DNA of 60,568 bases from Candidatus Microgenomates bacterium (GTDB lineage Bacteria > Patescibacteriota > Microgenomatia > UBA1406 > GWC2-37-13), in NCBI GenBank assembly GCA_023245215.1, contig JAHFKS010000002.1:1-60568 (forward strand). Reading direction: 5' to 3'. The translations under genes were made by a program, and so were the position numbers. The stretch's first letter is position 1; every line of letters begins with the position of its first letter. The notes beneath the pieces are model-generated. The model was not told the DNA's origin and did not search any database. It saw only the letters and a list, made by a program, of their open reading frames with translations. This document shows, piece by piece, positions 24,646 through 31,452 of this stretch.

Positions 24646-26154
24646 TTAATCAAACTTTTTTATGAGAGAAATGATTTTTTCTTTGCTTTTTTCGGTTGCT
24701 TCCACGACCACTACTCCCAACTGCCAATGGCCGTAAAAAATTAAAGATCCCAGAGGCGCCAAAAGAATTGCCGGAAGAGCCAAGAGATCTTCTTCACCTT
24801 TTATAATCACCGTTTGCGGTTTTTTGGTTAATAAATATTTTTTTAAAGCGCTATTGATTACGGTTGATGATTTTGAATTAATAGTCCCGGGTTTATTTAA
24901 AATGGGTGTTGAGGGTTTAGGCAAAAAACCCAAGACAGGTCCTGCTGTTTTTATAGCTTGTCGACGGGACCTAAAGTCGATTATCTTCACGTCCGGAATA
25001 AATCCTTTTTTCTCCAACTCCATAGCGATTATGTCGCCTACTGCAACTATCAGTGGTGATGGTTTTTTTTTGATGTAATTTAACAAAGACTTTGTATTTT
25101 CAAACACCTGACCCAATGGTTTTCTTAATCTTTCTCTTAAATTTTCCGGTAGAAAAAGAGTTTTTTTGAAAACGTCTAAATAGATTTTTCCTTGTCTGTC
25201 AATCTCACCTGTTCGGATTCTTTCCGAACTCAATAACTTTCCATCGGCAGCTAAAACGTCTTTAATAACAAAAATTCTTAAAGGTTTTAGTTTATTTTTT
25301 TCCCTCAATTGGTTGATTTTCAAAGCGTTGGGATAAGTCAATCTAGAAACAACCATAGAATCAATATCCACCTCTTTGTCTGCGTCGCCTTTAAAATCAG
25401 AAAAGGAAATTAGAAACGTTTTTTTCAGAAAATTTTTTTTAGATAAAAAATCTAATACGTTTTGTTTCCTGATTTCAAAAGTCTCGATAATCTGGAAAAG
25501 TAGTTTATTTTTATAGAGTTTTTCCGTAGAGATTCCAATCGTGACTTTTTTTCCTATTCTGCAGGCAGTTTCAACTAATTTTTCATGGCCTAAATGAAAG
25601 TGATCAAATGTCCCTCCTAATACGACATGGTTGAATTTGGAAATTGGTTGTTGGAAATTTGGAGCTTGTTTAGAAATTAGAAATTTGAGATTAGAAATTA
25701 AGTAATCGGGAATCCTGTCTTCCCAAGGTTTATTTTCAGCAATTAATTTTCTGACCCTCCATCCTTCGTAGAGCGAGCGTTTAAAGTATGGAAAACGCCT
25801 GATTGAAAAACCCACTTTTTCCAGAATTTTATTGGTCCATTCGTTGTTTCCGACAACCAAATCAAAACTACCCGCCTGCTTTTTAACATTATTCAGCCAC
25901 TTTTTGTCGTTGAAAAAATCGTCTAAGGGGACAATTTTTATCAGTCTTTCCTCTAATTTTTCTTTATAAATAACTGCTTTGACAATTTTCATTCTTGTTT
26001 CATAATCCATCGGATTATTTTCATCGGAAATATTGGCGCTCCCTATTCCGACTACCAATTTATCCGCTTGTTGAAGGGCTTTTTTTAACAAATAAAGGTG
26101 GCCTTTATGAAAAGGCTGGAAACGCCCGATGAGTAAAGCAGTATGGTATTTCAT
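24646..26154 (-). CDS. Triple fusion: NMN adenylyltransferase + phosphopantetheine adenylyltransferase + DUF359 dephospho-CoA kinase
   Basis: 502 residues. Residues 1-150 are archaeal NadM-type: LLIGRFQPFHKGHL, SDENNPMDYETRMKI. Residues 175-330 are archaeal/eukaryotic-type PPAT: LGGTFDHFHLGHEKLV, FKGDADKEVDIDSMVVS, KLLSSERIRTGEID. Residues about 333-502 are DUF359: IVAVGDIIAMEL, IIDFRSRR, IKGEEDLLALPAILLAPLGS, IFYGHWQLGVVVV. DUF359 is the GTP-dependent dephospho-CoA kinase described in archaea. One chain would thus make NAD (with NadE next door) and perform the last two CoA steps. The linker at about 151-174 is encoded by AT-rich repeats (25650-25712), and a second repeat element (24904-24945) encodes a Pro-rich insert in DUF359. 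NadE is divergent 23 bp away. Confidence 0.9.
   Translation of the reverse strand: MKYHTALLIGRFQPFHKGHLYLLKKALQQADKLVVGIGSANISDENNPMDYETRMKIVKAVIYKEKLEERLIKIVPLDDFFNDKKWLNNVKKQAGSFDLVVGNNEWTNKILEKVGFSIRRFPYFKRSLYEGWRVRKLIAENKPWEDRIPDYLISNLKFLISKQAPNFQQPISKFNHVVLGGTFDHFHLGHEKLVETACRIGKKVTIGISTEKLYKNKLLFQIIETFEIRKQNVLDFLSKKNFLKKTFLISFSDFKGDADKEVDIDSMVVSRLTYPNALKINQLREKNKLKPLRIFVIKDVLAADGKLLSSERIRTGEIDRQGKIYLDVFKKTLFLPENLRERLRKPLGQVFENTKSLLNYIKKKPSPLIVAVGDIIAMELEKKGFIPDVKIIDFRSRRQAIKTAGPVLGFLPKPSTPILNKPGTINSKSSTVINSALKKYLLTKKPQTVIIKGEEDLLALPAILLAPLGSLIFYGHWQLGVVVVEATEKSKEKIISLIKKFD
24904..24945. repeat. Repeat element shared with transketolase gene
   Basis: The 18-mer GGGTGTTGAGGGTTTAGG at 24904-24921 recurs exactly at 37667-37684. 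In both places it is followed by AAAAAACCC, GACAGG or TACAGG, and a CC-rich end. Here it is translated on the minus strand as part of GPVLGFLPKPSTPILN. Confidence 0.65.
25650..25712. repeat. AT-rich repeats forming the NadM-PPAT linker
   Basis: GGAAATTGGTTGTTGGAAAT and TTAGAAATTAGAAATTTGAG-type units, read as YLISNLKFLISKQAPNFQQP, lie exactly between the two nucleotidyltransferase domains. Confidence 0.6.
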
Positions 26155-26177
26155 GCGTTAATTAGTATACTATAATC

Positions 26178-26945
26178 ATGATAACTCTGCCTAAGATCAA
26201 TCCAAAGTATGAAGTCGACAAGATCACAAGCTTTCTCAAAAAAATCCAAAAACAGACCGGCATTAGCAAAGTCGTCCTCGGCCTTTCCGGCGGAATCGAC
26301 TCCACCACCGTATATTATTTATTAAAAAAAACTTACAAGGCGAAAAATATTATCAGTGTTAGTCTTCCATATAAAAAAATAAAACCAATTATTGATTCGT
26401 TTCTTAAAGGAGGTTCGATACGAAATTTTTTAACTCTGTTGGAGCCGCCTCGCAGTCGCGAGGTCCAAAATCGTAAAAAATTTATATCTTCACCTCCTAA
26501 TCAAAAAATCCGTATAGGAAATATTATGGCCCGCGTCCGGATGATAATCCTTTTCGATTTAGCCAAAAAAAATAACGCCCTAGTCTGCGGCACTGAAAAT
26601 AAATCGGAAAAACTTCTGGGCTACTTCACCCGTTTTGGCGACTCCGCCTCAGACATTGAACCAATAAGCCACCTATATAAAACTCAGGTTTATGAATTGG
26701 CAAAGTATCTCAGAGTTCCGGAAAAAATTATCAAAGCCAAACCGACTGCTGGACTTTGGAGCGGACAGACTGACGAAGGAGAGTTCGGGTTTACCTACAA
26801 AGAAGCTGATCAAGTCTTACACCTTTATTTCGAAAAAAAATATAATTTAGAAAAAATTAAAAAATTGGGTTTTGTTAACGCACCAAAAATAATTAAACGG
26901 ACGTTTAATAATCAATTCAAACAGCAGACTCCTTATCATCTATAA
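26178..26945 (+). CDS. nadE: NAD+ synthetase, ammonia-dependent
   Basis: 255 residues. ATP-PPi motif VVLGLSGGIDSTTVYYLL, VCGTENKSEKLLGYFTRFGDSASDI and the KIIKAKPTAGLW-SGQTDEGEFGFTY region identify NadE. It lacks a glutaminase domain, so ammonia is the nitrogen donor. Two oddities stand out. Compared with E. coli NadE, about 20-25 residues appear missing between SLPYKK and IKPIIDSF. Then an insert of about 30 residues (FLKGGSIRNFLTLLEPPRSR and onwards) comes from a 91-bp palindrome. The active-site motifs remain, so the enzyme may still work, but the loss overlaps a core strand-helix pair. TATACT lies 6 nt before ATG. Confidence 0.9.
   Translation: MITLPKINPKYEVDKITSFLKKIQKQTGISKVVLGLSGGIDSTTVYYLLKKTYKAKNIISVSLPYKKIKPIIDSFLKGGSIRNFLTLLEPPRSREVQNRKKFISSPPNQKIRIGNIMARVRMIILFDLAKKNNALVCGTENKSEKLLGYFTRFGDSASDIEPISHLYKTQVYELAKYLRVPEKIIKAKPTAGLWSGQTDEGEFGFTYKEADQVLHLYFEKKYNLEKIKKLGFVNAPKIIKRTFNNQFKQQTPYHL
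26408..26498. repeat. 91-bp imperfect palindrome inside nadE
   Basis: The outer arms AGGAGGT and ACCTCCT enclose AAATTTTTTA / TAAAAAATTT inner arms and a central CCTCG-CAGTCG-CGAGG hairpin. It is translated in frame. The GCAGTCG core recurs in the transketolase insert at about 37700. Confidence 0.75.
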
Positions 26946-26977
26946 AATAAGGCCGAGTAAGAATACTCGGCCTTATT
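26946..26977. terminator. Bidirectional terminator between nadE and RRM gene
   Basis: A 14-bp stem AATAAGGCCGAGTA / TACTCGGCCTTATT with loop AGAA. A/T-rich tails on both strands let it end both converging transcripts. Confidence 0.85.
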
Positions 26978-26992
26978 GTTTATTCACCTGCT

Positions 26993-27361
26993 TTACACCT
27001 TTGGTTGTTCTTCTTCTGTGGGAGTCCCCATTGGGACTTCAACTGGAGGAGTTTCAACTGGTGTTTCAACTGGTGCAGCGCCTTGAGGAGCGTCTTGACC
27101 AACGCGACTTTCTCTTGGCGGTCTGGCTTCAGAAACGACTAGTTTCCTGCCTTTAAAATCCTGGCCATTTATCGTATCAATGGCTTTTTGAGCTTCCTCT
27201 TCAGTCGACATTTCCACAAAACCAAATCCTTTTGACCGTCCGGAATCTCTAAATCGGATAACTGTTGCAGAAACTACATTACCCAAGGTTGAAAAATGAG
27301 TTTTCAAATCCTCATCAGTAACTTCGTAAAGTAGATTTCCTACGTAAAGCTTTTTACTCAT
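26993..27361 (-). CDS. RRM RNA-binding protein
   Basis: 122 residues. One RRM domain: RNP2 LYVGNL at residue 5, RNP1 KGFGFVEM at about 44-51, ending in RKLVVSEARP. The tail is Pro/Glu/Val-rich (PVETPVETPPVEVP) instead of the Gly-rich tail seen in cyanobacterial RNA-binding proteins. It likely binds single-stranded RNA, perhaps as a chaperone or cold-response factor. A GGGTGGTGATAATAA sequence immediately upstream provides the ribosome binding site. Confidence 0.9.
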   Translation of the reverse strand: MSKKLYVGNLLYEVTDEDLKTHFSTLGNVVSATVIRFRDSGRSKGFGFVEMSTEEEAQKAIDTINGQDFKGRKLVVSEARPPRESRVGQDAPQGAAPVETPVETPPVEVPMGTPTEEEQPKV

Positions 27362-27535
27362 TTATTATCACCACCCTTCATAAGAAATATAAAACGTTTA
27401 AGCGAAGTAAAATTGAATTTGGAAAACTGACTCACAAGAATTTAACTAGCGGAAATATAAAAAATCCCCGAAACAAATAACAGATAAAATTATAACAAAG
27501 AAAAGAACTTTGTCAATTACAAGTTAATGAACCCA

Positions 27536-27564
27536 TTGCAAAAACAAAATTTGTTAGGTAGAAT
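27536..27564 (+). promoter_or_regulatory. Promoter for the gene at 27575
   Basis: TTGCAA at 27536-27541, a 17-nt spacer and TAGAAT at 27559-27564; the ATG is 10 nt later. This argues against the upstream in-frame ATG at 27527. Confidence 0.5.
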
Positions 27565-27574
27565 ACAAAAAAAT

Positions 27575-27835
27575 ATGCCACAAGAAGCTTTAAGAATTGC
27601 TGAAATTGCTGCAACAGTCGGCCTACCTTTAATTGTGACTGCTTTAATTTGTCTATCCAACAGAAAAAGATTAAAAAATAAATCTCAAGTAAATCACGAT
27701 AACTCTCCAATTCCTTCGGCACCATTAGGCAGACCGCAAACAGATCTTAAAGATCAGAGACCATTGACAACTAATGTAACACGAAGCGACAAACATACAC
27801 GAAGTCGTCACGCAAATCCAGGCAACCCTCGTTAA
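27575..27835 (+). CDS. Small single-TM hypothetical protein
   Basis: 86 residues: MPQEALRIAEIAATVG leads into a TM helix (LPLIVTALICLSN), followed by a hydrophilic, basic, Pro- and Asn-rich tail. No family recognised. The start was chosen from the leaderless promoter. It converges with tyrS, leaving a 2-nt gap. Confidence 0.5.
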   Translation: MPQEALRIAEIAATVGLPLIVTALICLSNRKRLKNKSQVNHDNSPIPSAPLGRPQTDLKDQRPLTTNVTRSDKHTRSRHANPGNPR

Positions 27836-27837
27836 TT

Positions 27838-28932
27838 TTATCTGGTAACTTGAAAGCTTCTGACTTGCTCTAAAAGTTTTTTTGCTTCTGGATCTTCTTC
27901 AAAATGGCGCCGCACCGGTTCAATAAGCTGGTCAAGTAATTTGGACAAAGTTGCTTTTAGATCCATCGGGTGGACTTTTTTTTCGGAAAAAGTTTTTTCC
28001 AATTCTTCAAAAGTCTTGAATGATAAGTTGCCTCCGAACTTTTCCGGCCTCTCGATTCTTAAATCTTGAATCTTCAATCTTTCAAAAGACTCAAAAATGA
28101 TATATTTGTAATATTCTAGAATAGGATTCTCTTTGATGTCTCCTTCAAGACAGTAAGCTTTGTTTATTTTCCTGACAATATCCTCTGTCGTGTCAGTCAT
28201 GAATACGGCTGTATCTGGTTTTGATTTTGACATCTTGACTTCGATTGTCCTCTGTAAAGCGTCTGCTTGAACTGATGCCGGCTTACCCAGACCCATTAAC
28301 ATATGGTGAGAGACGACAACCGGCTTCCAGAATCCGAGCATCGGGCCGACTTCCCTGGCCAGCATATTAACTTTTCTCTGGTCCATTCCCAGCTGGGTGA
28401 TTTTCGCTTTCAGCATAAAAATATCAGCCACCTGCATGCAGGAATAGATGATATGGGCTCCTGTCAGTTTATCCAAGGACTCTTCCCTCCCCATCATCTC
28501 GGCTGTCCTGATAAATCTTTTTAAGGCATTTGATTTTCCCACCTGGACGACCAGCTTCCAGTAGTCGGGATTTTTTGCCATGTCAGATGCCCACAAGAAT
28601 TCAACTTTTGATAAGTCCATTCCAGACGCTCTCCAGACTTCGATAAAATATTTTCCAACGATTTTAATTTTTTCCAAATCTCCTCCCATCTTATTATTCG
28701 CCATAGCATGCCAATCAGCCACCCACATGCGGAACTTTACACCCGCCTTAATCATTTTGTTGACATTAATGGCACGGAGAATCCCCTGGGCGATATGTAT
28801 CTGTCCTGACGGCTCAAACCCATCGTAGGCTATTAGCTCTTCTCCGCTTTCAAGAAGTTTTTTTAGCTCGTCTTCCTGAATAATTTCTTCTCCAACCTGC
28901 TTAATAAGATTTAATCTTTCTTTTGTATCCAT
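27838..28932 (-). CDS. tyrS: Tyrosyl-tRNA synthetase, archaeal/eukaryotic type
   Basis: About 364 residues from ATG 28932. AYDGFEPSGQIHIAQG carries the HIGH-equivalent; ASDMAKNPDYW, MGLGKPASVQ, KMSKSKPDTAVFM and the C-terminal IERPEKFGG plus KKVHPMDLKATLSKLL match archaeal TyrRS (for example Methanocaldococcus) rather than bacterial TyrS, and there is no S4 domain. It charges tRNA-Tyr. The segment ERLKIQDL before RIERPEKFGG is an insert from an AT-rich repeat (28052-28084). A TTG at 28947 is in frame but overlaps the TATAAT that precedes ATG 28932. It is the last gene of an operon headed by two Tyr/Phe leader peptides. Confidence 0.93.
   Translation of the reverse strand: MDTKERLNLIKQVGEEIIQEDELKKLLESGEELIAYDGFEPSGQIHIAQGILRAINVNKMIKAGVKFRMWVADWHAMANNKMGGDLEKIKIVGKYFIEVWRASGMDLSKVEFLWASDMAKNPDYWKLVVQVGKSNALKRFIRTAEMMGREESLDKLTGAHIIYSCMQVADIFMLKAKITQLGMDQRKVNMLAREVGPMLGFWKPVVVSHHMLMGLGKPASVQADALQRTIEVKMSKSKPDTAVFMTDTTEDIVRKINKAYCLEGDIKENPILEYYKYIIFESFERLKIQDLRIERPEKFGGNLSFKTFEELEKTFSEKKVHPMDLKATLSKLLDQLIEPVRRHFEEDPEAKKLLEQVRSFQVTR
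28052..28084. repeat. AT-rich repeat insert in tyrS
   Basis: GATTCTTAAATCTTGAATC-type sequence, same family as 42270 and 8188, translated on the minus strand as KIQDLRIE. Confidence 0.6.
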
Positions 28933-28956
28933 AGTTTTATTATACAAATTTATAAT

Positions 28957-29976
28957 TTACTTTAAAGCCTCTTTCAAATCATTAATCAATAGATCTGGAT
29001 CTTCAACGCCAATAGACAAACGGAAAAAATTATCGTCAATCTTTGAGGACAGAACCATCATTGACCCTGGATGTAAAATAGTTGACTCCACTCCTCCAAA
29101 ACTTTGAGCAATTTTTATACTTTTAAGCCTTTTTAAAAACATTTTTGCTGTATTTTTTCCGCCAATTGTAAAAGAGATTATTCCCGAAACACCGGGAAAG
29201 TTTGTTTTCTTTATTTTTTTATGATTTTTTAAAAAATTAAATATTTTGAAAGCGCTATCCGTTTGTTTCTTCATTCTTATGTCCAAAGTTTTTATACCAC
29301 GACTAACTAGATGACAATCAAAAGGCGAAAGAACCCACCCCAAAGTTTGCTGATTAAATTTCAACCTTTCAAATAAATCAATATTATTTGTCATGATTGA
29401 GCCTCCCAATACATCGTGGTGCCCGGAAATGAACTTAGTCAAACTATGGACAACTAAATCAGCTTCTTCAAGTAAAGGTTTTTGAAAAATCGGCGTACAA
29501 ATCGTGTTATCTACCGCGACTAGGATATTATTTTTTTTAGCTAACTCGGTGATATTTTTGACATTGATAACATCAAGATTAGGATTAGTTATGTTTTCAA
29601 AAAAAATCATCTTCGTTGACGGTCTGATTTTATTTTTGACTTCGTCTATTTTTTTTAAATCAATCAAATCAAACTCCAAACCAAATTTTTTCAAAATTTT
29701 ATCCAATATTCTGCGTGTCCCCTCATATATCTCACGATGGCACAAAATATGATCGCCTGCTTTGAGAAGCATAAACAGACATGCAATTGCCGAAGAACCA
29801 GAAGAAAAAGCCAACGCATGATTGGCCTTTTCAAGATCAGCTAATTCCCTTTCCAAAGCCAGCCGGGTCGGGTCGTCGACCCGGCTGTAGCCCCATTGAC
29901 TCGGAACATCTTGGGAGAAAGTTGTTGATAAAACAACCGGGCTATTTATCGGTTTTATATTTTTTTTAACTTTCAT
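28957..29976 (-). CDS. Cys/Met-metabolism PLP enzyme (cystathionine gamma-synthase/lyase family)
   Basis: 339 residues; family members are usually 380-400, so it is compact. STTFSQDVPSQWGYSR at the N-terminus, the PLP phosphate loop FSSGSSAI, the aspartate in ILVAVDNTICTP, the Schiff-base lysine in VVHSLTKFISGHHDVLGG, and FGGVESTILHPG near the end define the trans-sulfuration family. The reaction (gamma-synthase, gamma-lyase or methionine-gamma-lyase) cannot be told. No other methionine pathway gene is in the window. It sits between a methyltransferase-like gene (13-nt gap) and tyrS (24-nt gap). Confidence 0.85.
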   Translation of the reverse strand: MKVKKNIKPINSPVVLSTTFSQDVPSQWGYSRVDDPTRLALERELADLEKANHALAFSSGSSAIACLFMLLKAGDHILCHREIYEGTRRILDKILKKFGLEFDLIDLKKIDEVKNKIRPSTKMIFFENITNPNLDVINVKNITELAKKNNILVAVDNTICTPIFQKPLLEEADLVVHSLTKFISGHHDVLGGSIMTNNIDLFERLKFNQQTLGWVLSPFDCHLVSRGIKTLDIRMKKQTDSAFKIFNFLKNHKKIKKTNFPGVSGIISFTIGGKNTAKMFLKRLKSIKIAQSFGGVESTILHPGSMMVLSSKIDDNFFRLSIGVEDPDLLINDLKEALK

Positions 29977-29989
29977 AATAATTATGAAT

Positions 29990-30895
29990 TTATAACTTTT
30001 TCCTGAGGACTACATTGTGTCTTTCACATTCAAGAGGTGGAATATGGCTGTCCTTTCCCCGTCGACTGGCTATTTCTACTATTTCAAACCCATCCTCCTC
30101 CCAAGTCCTCTTATGATCTTCAAGTGTCCTGAACCATTCTCCATGACCTTGTTCATCCTCTCCGAAAACTACAAAACTTCGATTCGACTCTATCTCCATT
30201 ATGAGTCCTCTCAATGATTCCGCATTAATTTCCGGAAAAGCCTCACCTAGCTCTTTTAAATCATAGATATTATTTTTCAGCGCTTCTAATATGTCTTCCC
30301 CTAAACTCGCCCTTAAGTCATTAAAATTGATAACTTCTCTTGACTGAGACTCTATTAAAAAATCGCTCGTAGTAATATTGACGATTGATGTCCCACCCGT
30401 CTTGAGGATTCTCGAAGCCTCGGCGTCAATCTGCCTATCTATAGTCGGCGGACAACAGTTGCCGATATGATCCCGAAGATTAAAATCTTGGGACGACGTT
30501 TCAAGACCGGTAGTCCGAGCATCCCTCAAAAAACATTGGACGTCATCCAATCCTGATGCTTCAATATCGGCAAAAATTCCGTCGCTCAGGTCAACAGCAG
30601 TGGTAGAGATTTTTCCACCTCCTAATCCTTTTAAAAGTCTTTGGAAATCTCTAGGTCCTTCCGCTATAGAGATACCAAGCACTGCTACCGATAAATCACA
30701 ACCATTAATTTCATTGCCCAATCTTTGAACTGAATTCATTCTTGCCAAATGGGCTATATTGACGCCAACTGTCGGCGTTCTGTTTTCCACTTCTTCACTC
30801 AAACCAAGTTTTTCAAAAAGGTTTTGGGTATCAATGTAACGATTCGCATCTCTAAACTGATGACCATCGCTGAAACCTTTAATTTTATTTTCCAT
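29990..30895 (-). CDS. SAM-dependent methyltransferase-like protein
   Basis: About 301 residues from ATG 30895 (MENKIKGFSDGHQFRD); the upstream extension of the frame runs through a terminator and is rejected. The Rossmann pattern is visible: a VAVLGISIAEGPRDFQ strand-loop (degenerate glycine motif), an acidic strand end TTAVDLSDGIF, CFLRDAR, an FDxIxxxxx-like PPTIDRQIDAEASRILKTGG and a final VNITTSDF. The substrate is unknown. The acidic C-terminal region GEDEQGHGEWFRTLEDHKR is unusual. It is the first structural gene after leader peptide B. Confidence 0.55.
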   Translation of the reverse strand: MENKIKGFSDGHQFRDANRYIDTQNLFEKLGLSEEVENRTPTVGVNIAHLARMNSVQRLGNEINGCDLSVAVLGISIAEGPRDFQRLLKGLGGGKISTTAVDLSDGIFADIEASGLDDVQCFLRDARTTGLETSSQDFNLRDHIGNCCPPTIDRQIDAEASRILKTGGTSIVNITTSDFLIESQSREVINFNDLRASLGEDILEALKNNIYDLKELGEAFPEINAESLRGLIMEIESNRSFVVFGEDEQGHGEWFRTLEDHKRTWEEDGFEIVEIASRRGKDSHIPPLECERHNVVLRKKL

Positions 30896-30917
30896 ATTTA
30901 AAATAAAAAATTTATAA

Positions 30918-30942
30918 TAAAAAACCCCGCTTTTGGCGGGGT
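30918..30942 (-). terminator. Attenuator terminator B upstream of the methyltransferase-PLP-tyrS operon
   Basis: Minus-strand hairpin CCCCGC-CAAAA-GCGGGG followed by TTTTTTATT, 17 nt after the leader B stop codon. Its 5' arm CCCCGCC (30941-30935) is perfectly complementary over 7 bp to GGCGGGG inside leader B (30983-30977). Confidence 0.85.
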
Positions 30943-30959
30943 GGGTTAAAGCTAAAAGT

Positions 30960-31043
30960 TTAGGCAATAAACGGCTCCCCGCCGTAAAGCAGTTCGTAGT
31001 AGTAATAACTTGTTTGTCTTATCCAAAAATTTTTGTTTTCCAT
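30960..31043 (-). CDS. Leader peptide B, Tyr-rich
   Basis: A 27-codon frame starting at ATG 31043, 4 nt after the stop of the 83-aa gene and preceded by an AGAGGA ribosome binding site. The peptide begins MENKNFWIRQ and continues TSYYYYELLYGGEPFIA. Five of 27 codons are Tyr, four of them consecutive (codons 13-16). Codons 21-23 (GGC GGG GAG) carry the GGCGGGG antiterminator strand, 12 nt beyond the Tyr run. A terminator follows the stop. Ribosome stalling at the Tyr codons would leave GGCGGGG free to pair with the terminator arm and permit read-through towards tyrS. That mechanism is inferred from sequence alone. Confidence 0.7.
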   Translation of the reverse strand: MENKNFWIRQTSYYYYELLYGGEPFIA

Positions 31044-31047
31044 ATAT

Positions 31048-31299
31048 TTATCCTCTCATTCCTCTTAATCTTTCCTCCCTAGCTATAATTTTCGTCCGTT
31101 TGGCTTCATCGAGCTGGCCGGGTACTCTATCCATTAGAGCCTCTATTTCATTTATCCTTAACCGTCTGATATTTCTTAACTTCCAGCCTATTATGTCTCC
31201 ACCTGACAATTTTGGCACTAAAACTTGTTTCGGTGACAGACTGGCCAAAGCCGTCTGGTAAATTTCGCCTTGAGTTCTTTTTCCTTTTGTTTCTACCAT
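31048..31299 (-). CDS. Small hypothetical protein between the two attenuators
   Basis: 83 residues, starting MVETKGKRTQGEIYQTALASL. The middle (LSPKQVLVPKLSGGDIIGWKLRNIRRLRINEIEALMDRVP) looks like a compact helical, possibly nucleic-acid-binding domain, and the C-terminus is strongly basic (KRTKIIAREERLRGMRG). I do not recognise the family. A GGAGGTGA site gives a confident ATG at 31299. It is expressed only if terminator A is passed, so it shares aromatic-amino-acid-linked control with the genes below, and it may be a regulator of them (inference). Confidence 0.6.
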   Translation of the reverse strand: MVETKGKRTQGEIYQTALASLSPKQVLVPKLSGGDIIGWKLRNIRRLRINEIEALMDRVPGQLDEAKRTKIIAREERLRGMRG

Positions 31300-31320
31300 A
31301 TAAAATCACCTCCAAGCCAT

Positions 31321-31345
31321 TAAAAAACCCCGCATCTGCGGGGTT
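31321..31345 (-). terminator. Attenuator terminator A
   Basis: Minus-strand AACCCCGC-AGAT-GCGGGGTT followed by a T run. The 5' arm CCCCGC (31343-31338) is complementary to GCGGGG (31389-31384) in leader A. An alternative small hairpin CCGC/GCGG (31398-31395 with 31389-31386) would sequester the same strand, giving a 1:2, 2:3, 3:4 set of competing pairings. Confidence 0.85.
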
Positions 31346-31366
31346 GATGTAATTTATATTTACTTT

Positions 31367-31441
31367 TCAGCAATCACATTCACCCCCGCCTAAAGCGGAG
31401 TAAAAGTAAAAATAAAAGTTTTTGTTGCTCAAATTTTTCAT
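31367..31441 (-). CDS. Leader peptide A, Phe/Tyr-rich
   Basis: A 24-codon frame from ATG 31441. The peptide begins MKNLSNKNF and continues YFYFYSALGGGECDC. Codons 9-14 alternate TTT/TAT/TTT/TAC/TTT/TAC. The next two codons (TCC GCT) contain region 1 (CCGC) and codons 18-20 (GGC GGG GGT) contain region 2. The frame starts 11 nt after a TATAAT, so the message is leaderless. Peptides A and B share the NKNF start and the aromatic run ending in GGE. The arrangement is that of amino-acid biosynthesis attenuators such as trp and phe leaders. Confidence 0.7.
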   Translation of the reverse strand: MKNLSNKNFYFYFYSALGGGECDC

Positions 31442-31452
31442 AAGTAATAATT

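Noticed and set aside
30896-30967. Upstream extension of the methyltransferase-like frame to 30967
   Set aside because: It would translate through the intrinsic terminator and the end of leader peptide B; the ATG at 30895 after the terminator is the sensible start.
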